Shown: positions 8,063-15,692 of the stretch, piece after piece
How positions within the stretch are numbered: position 1 is the first letter of the stretch
Layout: each line of letters begins with the position of its first letter
Assembly: GCA_963788055.1 (NCBI GenBank)
Contig: CAWBFA010000005.1
Location: forward strand, 310,001-374,000
DNA from: JACCTU01 sp963788055
GTDB taxonomy: Bacteria; Actinomycetota; Thermoleophilia; Gaiellales; Gaiellaceae
Length of the DNA: 64,000 nucleotides
Reading direction: 5' to 3'
The notes under the pieces: generated by a model
Database searches by the model: none
What the model was told of the DNA's origin: nothing
Seen by the model: the letters and a program-made list of their open reading frames with translations, nothing else
Translations under genes and position numbers: made by a program

Positions 8063-9113
8063 CGCGCAGCTCTCCGAGCTCGCCCTCGAAGGACGGCAGC
8101 GGGTCGACATGCGCGTGCTCGAACACGAGCGACACGTCGGCGGGCGGCTCCGCCTCGGCCTCGGCGATCCCGCGTCGCATGGTCTCCTGCGCCTCGATCT
8201 TGATCTCTTCCGCCTGTGCGCCCGTAAGAACGCCGAGGCGGTCGAGGTAGCGCGCGTAGCGGCCGACGCACTCGTTTCGCTTCTCCTCCTCGACCCGCTC
8301 CAGGTCGATGTACGCGCTCGGATCGTCCGCGGTCGCGTGCGGTGCGGCCCGATACGTGACCGCCTCGATCATCGTCGGGCCGCCGCCGGTGCGGGCGCGG
8401 CCGACTGCCTCGCGCGTCGCCTCGTACACGGCGAGCACGTCGCCGCCGTCGACGCGGATCCCCGGGATCCCGTAGCCGACCGCCTTGTCGACGAGCGCCT
8501 CCGCGCGCGTCTGCGCGGTGATCGGCGTCGAGATCGCCCACTGGTTGTTGTTGCAGAACAGCACCAGCGGAGCCCCGGTGACCGCGGCGAAGTTCGCACC
8601 TTCGTGGAACGCGCCCTCCGACGTCGCCCCGTCGCCGAAGTACGCGATCGCGACCGCCGGCTCGCCGCGCAGCTTCTTCCCCCACGCGAGCCCGGCCGCG
8701 TGCGGCACGTGCGTCGCGATCGGGACGCAGATCGACGCAACGTTGTAGTCGGCGGGGTTCCACCAACCAGACGGGTGGCCCCGCCACCACTGCAGGATCA
8801 CCCGCGGCGGCATCCCGCGCAGCAAGCCGATCGCGGACTCGCGGTAGCTCGGGAAGATCCAGTCCTCGTCCTCGAGCGCGTAGACCGAGCCCGCCTGCAT
8901 CGCCTCGTGGTTCCAGAAGATCGCGTACGTCCCGATCCGCCCCTGGCGGTGGTAGACGACTGAGCGCTCGTCGTAGGTGCGCAGCAGCACGAGGGAGCGG
9001 TACAGCTCGACCAGGTCATGCTCGGTCAGGCCTTCGACCTCCCCATCCGGGATCGCGTCGCCGTCGCCGATCACGCGACGGAGGTCGCGCTCGGCCGGAA
9101 GCACCTGGGCCAT
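8055..9113 (-). CDS. 2-oxoacid dehydrogenase E1 alpha subunit
   Basis: A 352-residue E1alpha subunit. The thiamine-diphosphate/magnesium motif is GDGATSEG (160-167) to NNNQW (188-192). Upstream RTYDERSVVYHRQGRIGTY and ASICVPIATHVPHAAGLAWG are typical of branched-chain 2-oxoacid dehydrogenases, as is APHATADDPSAY near residue 273. The ATG at 9111-9113 is the first gene of the minus-strand cluster. The upstream 145 bp up to the PadR gene would hold the promoter. Branched-chain specificity is likely but not proven. Confidence 0.93.
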   Translation of the reverse strand: MAQVLPAERDLRRVIGDGDAIPDGEVEGLTEHDLVELYRSLVLLRTYDERSVVYHRQGRIGTYAIFWNHEAMQAGSVYALEDEDWIFPSYRESAIGLLRGMPPRVILQWWRGHPSGWWNPADYNVASICVPIATHVPHAAGLAWGKKLRGEPAVAIAYFGDGATSEGAFHEGANFAAVTGAPLVLFCNNNQWAISTPITAQTRAEALVDKAVGYGIPGIRVDGGDVLAVYEATREAVGRARTGGGPTMIEAVTYRAAPHATADDPSAYIDLERVEEEKRNECVGRYARYLDRLGVLTGAQAEEIKIEAQETMRRGIAEAEAEPPADVSLVFEHAHVDPLPSFEGELGELRGG

Positions 9114-9258
9114 TGCAGGGATTATCTACACGTGGGGCACGACACGTCCCGACCCTTCGCGACGTCGGAGACCCAGTCGCGCAAGGGGACGTCCTCCACC
9201 TCCAGGGTGCCGAACTCGGAGGTCGTGAACGCGCAGTGCCCCGTTGTTGAGGACGTGT

Positions 9259-9816
9259 TCAGGGGTGCGAACGCGCCAGAGCCCGCAGCACCCAGTCAGC
9301 CCAGTCGAGATCGAGCTCCGCTTGCATGATCCCTCTGCGCAGGAGGAGGTAGTGGTAGAAGTCCGGCCCGCTGCGACTGTTCGTCGGCTCGATCCCGCGG
9401 TAGTCGGCCAGCCGTTCGGCCGTCTCGCTGCGAAATGCCTCGACGTGGCGGACGAGGACGTCGTCGTCCGTGAGCGCTCCGACGAAGAGGCGAAGCTGGA
9501 ACGCGGCCCGGTCGCTTGGGTCGACGTGGGTCAGCCAGCCGTCGAGCGCTCGGCGACCTTCGCGCGTGATCTTGTAGAGCGTCTTGTCCGGCCGGTCGGA
9601 TTGTGCGACCGCGCGACTCTGTGCGTACCCGTCCTTCACGAGCCGTGGCAAGAGGCTGTAGAGCTGCGAACGCGCCGGAGCCCACACGTACCCGATCGCC
9701 TTCTGAACGTACTTGAGCAGGTCGTAGCCCGAGTTCTCGCCCTCGAAGGCGAGCAGCGCGAGGACGGCCGCTTCCGTCGTGGTCAGCGTGCGGGTGGCGG
9801 TCCTCGTCGCCGGCAT
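9259..9816 (-). CDS. PadR-family transcriptional regulator
   Basis: A 185-residue repressor-type protein. Residues 12-95 form the PadR winged helix: TTTEAAVLALLAFEGENSGYDLLKYV, APARSQLYSLLPRLVKDGYAQ and the wing DRPDKTLYKITREGRRALDGWL. The C-terminal part is the helical Vir_act_alpha_C-like dimerisation arm (FFVGALTDDD region to DLDWADWVLRALA). It is divergent from an S41-type lipoprotein gene, and the 41-bp gap holds inverted repeats, so autoregulation and control of that neighbour are likely. It could instead respond to a phenolic compound, as PadR does. Confidence 0.88.
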   Translation of the reverse strand: MPATRTATRTLTTTEAAVLALLAFEGENSGYDLLKYVQKAIGYVWAPARSQLYSLLPRLVKDGYAQSRAVAQSDRPDKTLYKITREGRRALDGWLTHVDPSDRAAFQLRLFVGALTDDDVLVRHVEAFRSETAERLADYRGIEPTNSRSGPDFYHYLLLRRGIMQAELDLDWADWVLRALARSHP

Positions 9817-9833
9817 GCTTGACGATCATACTC

Positions 9834-9860
9834 CATTCCGGAATACTCCGCAATGGAATG
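9834..9860. promoter_or_regulatory. candidate PadR operator
   Basis: CATTCC (9834-9839) and GGAATG (9855-9860) form an inverted repeat. A perfect 10-bp palindrome ATTCCGGAAT (9835-9844) overlaps the left arm. The site lies between the divergent PadR gene and the lipoprotein gene and overlaps the lipoprotein start codon. Binding by PadR is inferred from position only. Confidence 0.45.
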
Positions 9861-11096
9861 TATCGCCTCCTCGTGGCTATTGCACTCGCGTCCGCCCTCA
9901 CTGCGTGCGGGCTCGCGGCCGCCGCGCCCCCGGAAACCGCATCGGACGTCGAGCGCTACCTGACCGAGCTCGAGCGCATCCACCCCGACCCGTACCACGC
10001 GATCTCGAAGTCGGAGTACCGCGCAGCGGCAGACCGACTGATCGCCCGGCTCCCCGAGTTCGACGACGACGAGCTGATGGTCGAGCTGCTCCGGCTCGTC
10101 GCGCTGCTCGGCGAGCGCGACGGGCACGCGAACATGAACCCGCTCGCAGGCGGCCACCGTCGCGTGCTGCGCCTCTACCCGATCGCGACGTACGAGTTCG
10201 CCGACGGCGTCTACGTCGTCGCGGCGCCCGGCCGTCCGCAGCTCGTTGGACACAAGCTCGTCGCGATCGAGGGTCGGCCGATCGCGGAAGTGCTCCGCCT
10301 CCTCGATCCGCTCGTGACGTACGACAACGCGTTGTCGCTCGCCGCGCACCGCAGCCCTTACCTCGCCTCGGCCGAGATCCTCCACGGATTGGGCATCACG
10401 CCGACAGCTGCGCGCGCCGTGTTCTCCGTCGAGGGCGTCGCGGACACCGCGATCGCTCCGGTCACCGCGAACGCGTACGTCAACGCGCTGCGGCCCGCCT
10501 ATCCCAACTACCTCGACGGCATGCCGAAGCGGCCGAAGCCCCTGCTCGTGCAGAAGCGCGGCGCCTCCCAGTGGGTGACGACGCTCGACAGGGGCCGCGT
10601 CATCTACTTCGTCTACAACACCGTGACCGGTGACACTACGGCGACCGCGGACCGGATCCTCCGGCTCGCGAGACGCGCCAAGACGCGCCGCGTGGTCGTC
10701 GACCTGCGCAACAACGGAGGCGGCGACATCAACACGTATCCGTATCTGCTGCAGACGCTCAAGTCGCGCTCGATCAACAAGCGCGGCAAGCTCGTCGTGC
10801 TGATCGGGCGCACGACGTTCTCGGCTGCGGTGCATTTCGCCGTTGACCTTCGCCGCGGGACGCGCGCGATCCTCGTCGGGGAGCCGACCGGGGGGAGCCC
10901 GAACCACTACAGCGACACCGACCCGGTCGCGCTTCCGGTCAGCGGCTACACGATCAACGTGCCGCGCATCCGCTTCGAGAAGCTCCCGGGGCAGAGTGGG
11001 CTGCAGCTCGACCCGAACGTGACGGTCCCGCTGAAGGGCACCGACTTCTTCGCCGGGCGCGACCCCGTGCTCGCCCGGGCGCTTTCCCTCCGCTAG
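9858..11096 (+). CDS. S41-peptidase-like lipoprotein
   Basis: A 412-residue lipoprotein. The signal peptide MYRLLVAIALASALTACG has a lipobox LTAC with Cys17. The C-terminal half is the tail-specific-protease (S41) fold: VVVDLRNNGGGDINTYPYLL, LVVLIGRTTFSAAVHFAVDLR with the likely nucleophile Ser322, and ILVGEPTGGSPNHYSD. A PDZ-like segment is not obvious. The N-terminal region (about 40-130) is helical. The ATG at 9858 is used because it gives the signal peptide; it overlaps the PadR site and has no clear ribosome site. It is probably tethered outside the membrane. The substrate is unknown. Confidence 0.82.
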   Translation: MYRLLVAIALASALTACGLAAAAPPETASDVERYLTELERIHPDPYHAISKSEYRAAADRLIARLPEFDDDELMVELLRLVALLGERDGHANMNPLAGGHRRVLRLYPIATYEFADGVYVVAAPGRPQLVGHKLVAIEGRPIAEVLRLLDPLVTYDNALSLAAHRSPYLASAEILHGLGITPTAARAVFSVEGVADTAIAPVTANAYVNALRPAYPNYLDGMPKRPKPLLVQKRGASQWVTTLDRGRVIYFVYNTVTGDTTATADRILRLARRAKTRRVVVDLRNNGGGDINTYPYLLQTLKSRSINKRGKLVVLIGRTTFSAAVHFAVDLRRGTRAILVGEPTGGSPNHYSDTDPVALPVSGYTINVPRIRFEKLPGQSGLQLDPNVTVPLKGTDFFAGRDPVLARALSLR

Positions 11097-11262
11097 GAGG
11101 GTTTGGCGGAATAGCCCTCGTCGCCGAGGTGCGATGGGCGAGTGCGATGCAAGGACGCAGGGAGCGTTCGTATCCAGTGGATACGGACGCGACTGAGGAC
11201 GCGGCAGCGCGCTCGCCCAGCGCGGCCCGGCGGCACAGCGGTTATTTCGCCAAACCCTCCTA
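11094..11262 (+). repeat. structured intergenic repeat, copy 1 (full)
   Basis: A 169-bp near-palindromic element between convergent genes. The ends are inverted: TAGGAGGGTTTGGCG at 11094-11108 and its complement ending at 11262 (CTA). Both ends contain the TAG stop codon of the flanking gene. Inside, GGGCGAG pairs with CTCGCCC, and GCGTTCGTATCC (11164-11175) pairs with GGATACGGACGC (11179-11190). Two motifs, AAGGACGC and GAGGACGC, flank the central stem. Copies 2 and 3 are at 38853-39005 and 40475-40579. Confidence 0.75.
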
Positions 11263-12135
11263 GACCAGGACGCTCACGGCGTCGCGCTCGGCTTCGAGCA
11301 CCACGTCCACGACCTCGCCGAGATCCTCACCGTCGGCCTGCAGAGGAAGCGGGCGGTCGCAGACGACTTCCGCGCGGTCGAGGTCGTGGGCATACAGGAC
11401 GTCGCGGGCACGCTCCTGTCCGGCGCCCCGCACGACGTACGCGAGGAAGCGGGGCAAGGACGTCGGCCGCAGCACCCTCGCTCCCACAACGTCGAGACCG
11501 TCCTCGAAGCGCGCGAGCGGCGCGACGTGCAGCGGGAGGCGGCCCGCGTACGTGTACGGGTCGCAGTTCGCGGCGAGCGCGAACGCGGCCCTGCCGTGGC
11601 CGCGAACCTCCAGCACGGGGTCGAGCCGGAACCGGCTCGCGGCCAGGAGCCGAAGGGCCTCCGCGGCAAACGCGACGTTCCCTGCGCGTCCATGCTCCCG
11701 CGTGCGCCCGCGCGCATCGACGCGCCGCACGAGCTCCGCGTCCAGGCCGACCCCGGCCGAGAAGCCGAAGCGCCGGTCGTTGACCCGTCCGAGCGAGATT
11801 CGCCGCGTCCGGCCCGTGAGCAGCCGGCGGGCGGCCGCGACGGGGTCGCGCGGAAGTCCGAGCGCCCGAGGCAGCACGCTTGCGCCGCCGCCCGGGACGA
11901 AGCCGAGCGGCGTTCGTCCGTCGACACCGTTCAGGACCTCGTTGAAGCCGCCGTCCCCAGAGAAGACGTAGATCGCCTCGACCTCTCCGTCGGCCTCGCG
12001 CGCGAGCTCGCTCGCGTGTCCGCTGCGCTCCGTCGCACGCACGTCGACGTCTCCGAGCTTCGCCGCGACGAGCTCGACGAGCTCGTCGGTGACGCGCGAC
12101 GCGTACGGGTTGACGATCAGGACGGCGCGCGCCAC
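11260..12135 (-). CDS. diacylglycerol kinase-like lipid kinase
   Basis: A 291-residue protein of the DagK/sphingosine-kinase fold. The N-terminal nucleotide domain starts RAVLIVNPYASRV and contains IYVFSGDGGFNEVLNGV, a variant of the GGDGT motif, at about 57-71, then PLGFVPGGGASVLPRALGL where most kinases have PxGTxNDxAR. These changes may alter nucleotide binding. The C-terminal half is the beta-sandwich with SLGRVNDRRFGFSAGVGLDAELV. Starts at the GTG at 12133-12135. The stop codon is inside the repeat element. The likely role is phosphorylation of a membrane lipid; activity is not certain given the motif changes. Confidence 0.8.
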   Translation of the reverse strand: MARAVLIVNPYASRVTDELVELVAAKLGDVDVRATERSGHASELAREADGEVEAIYVFSGDGGFNEVLNGVDGRTPLGFVPGGGASVLPRALGLPRDPVAAARRLLTGRTRRISLGRVNDRRFGFSAGVGLDAELVRRVDARGRTREHGRAGNVAFAAEALRLLAASRFRLDPVLEVRGHGRAAFALAANCDPYTYAGRLPLHVAPLARFEDGLDVVGARVLRPTSLPRFLAYVVRGAGQERARDVLYAHDLDRAEVVCDRPLPLQADGEDLGEVVDVVLEAERDAVSVLV

Positions 12136-12145
12136 GAACCGCCTG

Positions 12146-12760
12146 CTAGTCGACGGAGGGCGGTGCCGCCGCGCGCGCGCCCGCGCCCTCGCGGGTCGCG
12201 TAGCCGCGAAGTCCGTCCAGCAGGACGTCGCAGAAGCGGTCGGCGAGGGCGTCGGTGTCCCGCTCCGGCGTCAGCCACGTGTAGGCCCAGTTCGCGGCCG
12301 AGAGCGCGAGCAGCGCCGAGGTCGCGTCGTCGAGGTCGGTGCGGAGCTCCCCGAGCTCGCGGCCCTCGCGGAAGAGTGCCCGGAAGCGCTCCTCGTAGCG
12401 CCGCCGCTCGGCGAGGATCTCGTCGCGCCGCTCGCCCTCGAGATAGCGCCACTCGCGCGTGAAGACCGTGGCGACGTCGAGCTGGCCAGCAACGGTGCGG
12501 AGATGGGCGCGAAGCGCGAGCCGGATCTTCTCGGTCGCAGGCAGCTCGTCCGGAATCGCGTCGAGCCCGGCGTGGAACGCCGCCGCGCCGTCTCGCATCG
12601 CCTCGAAGAGCAGATCCTGCTTCGAGTCGATCCACGTGTAGACCGTCGCCTTCTGGACGCCGAGCGCCTCGGCGAGGTCGCCGATCGACGTCCCGTGGTA
12701 GCCCCGCTCGGCAAAGAGCCGGGCCGCCTGGCGCGTGAGCTCGGAGCGGCGGGCGGAGAT
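12146..12760 (-). CDS. TetR-family regulator, PaaR-like
   Basis: About 204 residues. The helix-turn-helix is RRSELTRQAARLFAERGYHG, then TSIGDLAEALGVQKATVYTW and IDSKQDLLFEAM; the rest is a helical ligand-binding domain (REWRYLEGERRDEILAERR). It is divergent from paaABCD, and a site matching the known PaaR consensus lies 10 bp before its coding region. This suggests it represses the phenylacetate genes until phenylacetyl-CoA binds. The start is a problem. The frame opens just after an in-frame TAG, and no ATG, GTG or TTG precedes the HTH. I place it at an ATC (12758-12760); the first ATG is only at residue 55. Confidence 0.8.
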   Translation of the reverse strand: MSARRSELTRQAARLFAERGYHGTSIGDLAEALGVQKATVYTWIDSKQDLLFEAMRDGAAAFHAGLDAIPDELPATEKIRLALRAHLRTVAGQLDVATVFTREWRYLEGERRDEILAERRRYEERFRALFREGRELGELRTDLDDATSALLALSAANWAYTWLTPERDTDALADRFCDVLLDGLRGYATREGAGARAAAPPSVD

Positions 12761-12769
12761 AGACTTAGC

Positions 12770-12783
12770 CTAACGATCGTTCG
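12770..12783. promoter_or_regulatory. PaaR-type operator
   Basis: The sequence CTAACGATCGTTCG is an exact match to CNAACGNNCGTTNG, the pseudopalindrome described for the TetR-family phenylacetate regulator PaaR of Thermus. It lies between the divergent TetR gene and paaA, 14 bp before the paaA start codon, where a bound repressor would block both genes. Confidence 0.8.
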
Positions 12784-12797
12784 GTAGGGAGGCCATC

Positions 12798-13697
12798 ATG
12801 GACGCGCGCACCCAGGAGTTCGTCGAATACGTGCAGGGCGGAGGCCAGGTCGAGACGGCCGACTGGATGCCCGACGAGTACCGCGCCAAGCTCATCAAGT
12901 TCATCGAGATGCACGGCAACTCGGAGCTGATGGGCGTCCTGCCGGAGCGCGAGTGGATCCTCCGGGCGCCGACCCTCCAACGAAAGCTCGCCCTCACGGC
13001 AAAAGTGCAGGACGAGGTCGGCCACTCGCAGCTGATCTACCGCGTCGTCGAGGACCTCGGCAAGCCCCGCGCGCGGTGCCTCCAGGACCTCGTCGACGGC
13101 AAGTCGAAGTTCCACAACGTCTTCCATTACCCGACGAAGACCTGGGGCGACGTCGGCGTGATCGCCTGGCTCGTCGACGCGGCCGCGATCATCTCGCAGA
13201 AGGCGCTGCTCAAGTGCTCGTACGCGCCGTACGCGCGGATCATGAAGAAGATCTGCTGGGAGGAGTCGTTCCACATCCTTCACGGGCGCGACGTGATCTT
13301 GACGCTGATGAACGGGACGGACGAGCAGCGCGCGCTCGTGCAGGAGGCGCTCGATCGCTGGTGGGGTCCGTTGATGACCTTCCACGGCACGGCGATCCCC
13401 GCCGACGAGGACCCCATGCTCTTCTGGCGGATCAAGTCGCAGGGGAACGAGGAAGCGCGCCAGCAGTTCCTCGACGGCTACGTACCGCAGATCTGGGAAC
13501 TCGGGCTGACGGTGCCGGACGAGAAGCTGCGCAAGAACGACGAGGGCGTGTGGGAGTACTCCGACCCGGACTGGGACGAGCTGAAGCGCGTCGTCACCGG
13601 GCACGGACCGATGACGGCCGAGCGCCTCGAGTTCCGCCGCCGCTTCCTCGAGCAAGAGGCGTGGGTGCGCGACGTCGTGCTCGCGGAAGCCGCGTGA
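12798..13697 (+). CDS. paaA: phenylacetyl-CoA epoxidase catalytic subunit PaaA
   Basis: A 299-residue diiron oxygenase subunit that epoxidises the ring of phenylacetyl-CoA. Iron ligands are in QDEVGHSQLIY (Glu73, His76) and WEESFHILHG (Glu155/156, His159). Surrounding sequence such as KFHNVFHYPTKTWGDVGVIAW is typical of PaaA. The ATG is preceded by GTAGGGAGG (12784-12792). The length is slightly shorter than E. coli PaaA (about 309) but complete. It is the first gene of paaABCD, under the PaaR-type operator. It needs PaaC and a reductase for turnover. Confidence 0.96.
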   Translation: MDARTQEFVEYVQGGGQVETADWMPDEYRAKLIKFIEMHGNSELMGVLPEREWILRAPTLQRKLALTAKVQDEVGHSQLIYRVVEDLGKPRARCLQDLVDGKSKFHNVFHYPTKTWGDVGVIAWLVDAAAIISQKALLKCSYAPYARIMKKICWEESFHILHGRDVILTLMNGTDEQRALVQEALDRWWGPLMTFHGTAIPADEDPMLFWRIKSQGNEEARQQFLDGYVPQIWELGLTVPDEKLRKNDEGVWEYSDPDWDELKRVVTGHGPMTAERLEFRRRFLEQEAWVRDVVLAEAA

Positions 13698-13996
13698 TCT
13701 TCGAGGTCTTCCGGCAAGAGCGGCGCGGGCAGGCGTTCGCGCACGCCGGTTCGATCGACGCACCCGACTTGGAGTTTGCGGAGGCGTGGGCGCGTGAGCA
13801 GTACGGGCGGCGGCAGGAGTCTGAGGCGCTGTGGGTCGTCCCGCGCGAGGCAGTGCGGGAGGTGCACGACTTCCCCGACGAGCTGAGCAAGACGTACCAC
13901 CGCGTGGACGGCTACTCGCTGAAAGCGAAGCTGAAGGAGGCACGCGAGCGAGCGCAAACCGCGGAAAGTGCTAACGCAGTTTCCGCTGAGGGGTAG
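13694..13996 (+). CDS. paaB: phenylacetyl-CoA epoxidase subunit PaaB
   Basis: A 100-residue small subunit. IFEVFRQERRGQAFAHAGSI and SEALWVVPREAVREVHDF are characteristic PaaB sequence. PaaB bridges PaaAC units and is needed for the active complex. The GTG start (13694-13696) overlaps the paaA stop as GTGA. The C-terminal tail contains an inverted repeat (13961-13986) that adds QTAESANAVSAEG-type residues beyond the usual family end. The stop directly abuts the paaC ATG. Confidence 0.93.
   Translation: MIFEVFRQERRGQAFAHAGSIDAPDLEFAEAWAREQYGRRQESEALWVVPREAVREVHDFPDELSKTYHRVDGYSLKAKLKEARERAQTAESANAVSAEG
13961..13986 (+). repeat. GCGGAAAGTGC inverted repeat in paaB 3' end
   Basis: Left arm GCGGAAAGTGC (13961-13971), loop TAAC, right arm GCAGTTTCCGC (13976-13986), with one mismatch. 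The same arm sequence forms the perfect hairpin at 26431-26459. Here it lies inside coding sequence just before the paaB stop. Confidence 0.6.
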
Positions 13997-14635
13997 ATGA
14001 CTAGCCGCACGGACACCCTGATCGCGATCGCAGACGACGAACTCATCTTGGGTTGGCGCGACTCCGAGTGGACGGGGATCGCACCGACGCTCGAGGAGGA
14101 CGTCGCGTTCTCGTCGATCGCGCAGAACGAGATCGGCCACGCGCGCGCTCTCTACGAGCTCGCCGCGCGCGACCTCGGGACGACGGCCGACGCGCTCGCA
14201 TTCGACCGCTCTCCCGAGGAATACCGCAGCGCGCCGCTCGTCGAGCTGCGGCGGCTCGACTGGGCGCGCACGATCGCGCGGCACTGGCTCTACGAGACCG
14301 CGGACGAGCTGCGTCTCGAGGAGCTCAAGTCGTCCGAGGACGCCGAGCTCGCAGGCCTCGCAGCGAAGATGGACCGCGAGGAGGTCTACCACCGCATGCA
14401 CGCGCAGATGTGGGCAGAGCGGCTGCGCGGTGACGAGCGGTTCGAGGCCGCGGTCGATGAGCTGTGGCCGTACGCGCTCGGCGTGCTCGCGCCCGAGCAG
14501 CGTGCTGCGTTGGCTGAGCGGGTCGGCCGTGAGGAGGTCGACGCCGTCGAACGCGGCGCGCATTCCGACGAGCTGCGCGAGCTGTGGAACGAGATGACGA
14601 TGGTGCGCCGCAGCATTCCCGGTGCCACGTGGTGA
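13997..14635 (+). CDS. paaC: phenylacetyl-CoA epoxidase subunit PaaC
   Basis: A 212-residue structural partner of PaaA with the same four-helix fold. Motifs QNEIGHARALYEL and MDREEVYHRMHAQMWAERL correspond to the degenerate or conserved diiron helices. ILGWRDSEWTGIAPTLEEDVAF is the usual N-terminal signature. It begins with ATG one base after the paaB stop. It is somewhat shorter than the typical 240-250 residues, with the reduction in the C-terminal part, which ends SIPGATW. It forms the catalytic heterodimer with PaaA. Confidence 0.93.
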   Translation: MTSRTDTLIAIADDELILGWRDSEWTGIAPTLEEDVAFSSIAQNEIGHARALYELAARDLGTTADALAFDRSPEEYRSAPLVELRRLDWARTIARHWLYETADELRLEELKSSEDAELAGLAAKMDREEVYHRMHAQMWAERLRGDERFEAAVDELWPYALGVLAPEQRAALAERVGREEVDAVERGAHSDELRELWNEMTMVRRSIPGATW

Positions 14636-15114
14636 CCGAGGCCGCAGTCTGGGAGGCCCTCGCCGAGATCCCCGACCCGGAGATCCCGGTGATCTCGCTC
14701 GTCGACCTCGGCGTCGTGCGCGACGTCGCGATCGACGGCAAGCACGTGCGCGTCGAGTTCACGCCGACGTTCCTCGGCTGCCCAGCGCTCGAGGTGATGC
14801 GCGACGCGATGGCCGAGAAGGTACGCGAGCTGGGCGGCGAGCCCGACGTCCGCGTGATCTCGGACGACTCGTGGTCGTCGGACCAGATCACCCCGGAAGG
14901 TCGCGAGAAGCTCCGCGCTGCGGGCCTTGCGCCTCCCGCCCCGCGCGAGGCGGCCGCGCCGACGCTCGTGCAGCTGCAGTCAGCTGCCTTCCGCTGCCCC
15001 TACTGCGGCTCCAGGGACACGAAGCTCGAGAACATCTTCGGCCCGACGCCGTGCAGGTCGGTGCGCTACTGCGCGAGCTGCCGTCAGCCGTTCGAGCAGT
15101 TCAAGACGATCTAG
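14632..15114 (+). CDS. paaD: phenylacetate pathway maturation protein PaaD
   Basis: A 160-residue protein with an N-terminal DUF59/MIP18-type domain (WEALAEIPDPEIPVISLVDLGVV, FTPTFLGCPALEVM) and a C-terminal zinc-binding pair CPYCGSRDTKLENIFGPTPC...CASC. PaaD helps assemble the metal centre of the epoxidase system. The GTG start overlaps the paaC stop (GTGA). It is the last gene of the operon; no paaE reductase follows. The convergent neighbour begins 12 bp downstream. Confidence 0.93.
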   Translation: MTEAAVWEALAEIPDPEIPVISLVDLGVVRDVAIDGKHVRVEFTPTFLGCPALEVMRDAMAEKVRELGGEPDVRVISDDSWSSDQITPEGREKLRAAGLAPPAPREAAAPTLVQLQSAAFRCPYCGSRDTKLENIFGPTPCRSVRYCASCRQPFEQFKTI

Positions 15115-15126
15115 CGCGCTGAGGCG

Positions 15127-15639
15127 TTAGGCGTCCGCGACCGGTGGCACATCCGCGTGTTTCCGCGCCGATCGCCGCCGCCACCACCAGACGATGCCGA
15201 CGATCACCACCGCCGCGGCGAGGCTTGCGAACGCGATCCAGCCCCATGGGGTCTCCGACTCCTCTTCCTGCGCGGCGGCGGCAGCGGCGACCGCCGCGGG
15301 ACTCGGCCCTTCCGAGCCGGATGTGGTCGTTCCCGCCGACTGTGCCGGTTCTTCAGCCGCAGTCTCCGTCTCCGTCTGCGTCTCCGTGAGAGTGACGGTC
15401 GTGACCGGATTCGTCGCGGGCGGCTCGGGCTCGGTCTCCGCGATCGTCGTCACCGGCTCGGTCTCGGTCACGGTCGCCGCCGTGCTGGCAGGCCGCGTGA
15501 CGGTCGGCGTGGGCCGCGTCACCGTGGGCGTCGGACGCGTCCCCTCGGTCGTGAAGGTGCCGACGGCTTCGCCGTTGCCGCCGCATGCGGAAAGCCCGAC
15601 GAGGAGAAGTGCGGTCGTCATCGGCGCGAGGGCTCGCAA
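15127..15639 (-). CDS. Thr/Pro-rich stalk envelope protein
   Basis: About 170 residues. The N-terminus (RALAPMTTALLLVGLSACGG) has a lipobox-like LSAC. A long Thr/Pro/Glu-rich stalk follows with repeats TRPTPTV and TVTETEP. The C-terminus has a transmembrane helix (GWIAFASLAAAVVIVGIVWWW) and a basic tail RRRSARKH, the layout of a sortase-type or tail-anchored surface protein but without an LPXTG motif. I chose the TTG at 15637-15639 because it supplies an Arg before the hydrophobic stretch; the ATG at 15619-15621 is an alternative. No function is recognised. It is convergent with paaD. Confidence 0.6.
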   Translation of the reverse strand: MRALAPMTTALLLVGLSACGGNGEAVGTFTTEGTRPTPTVTRPTPTVTRPASTAATVTETEPVTTIAETEPEPPATNPVTTVTLTETQTETETAAEEPAQSAGTTTSGSEGPSPAAVAAAAAAQEEESETPWGWIAFASLAAAVVIVGIVWWWRRRSARKHADVPPVADA

Positions 15640-15692
15640 GCACCCACTCTCGCCGGGAGCATGCGGCCCGGCATCACCCCGTAGGGATGATC

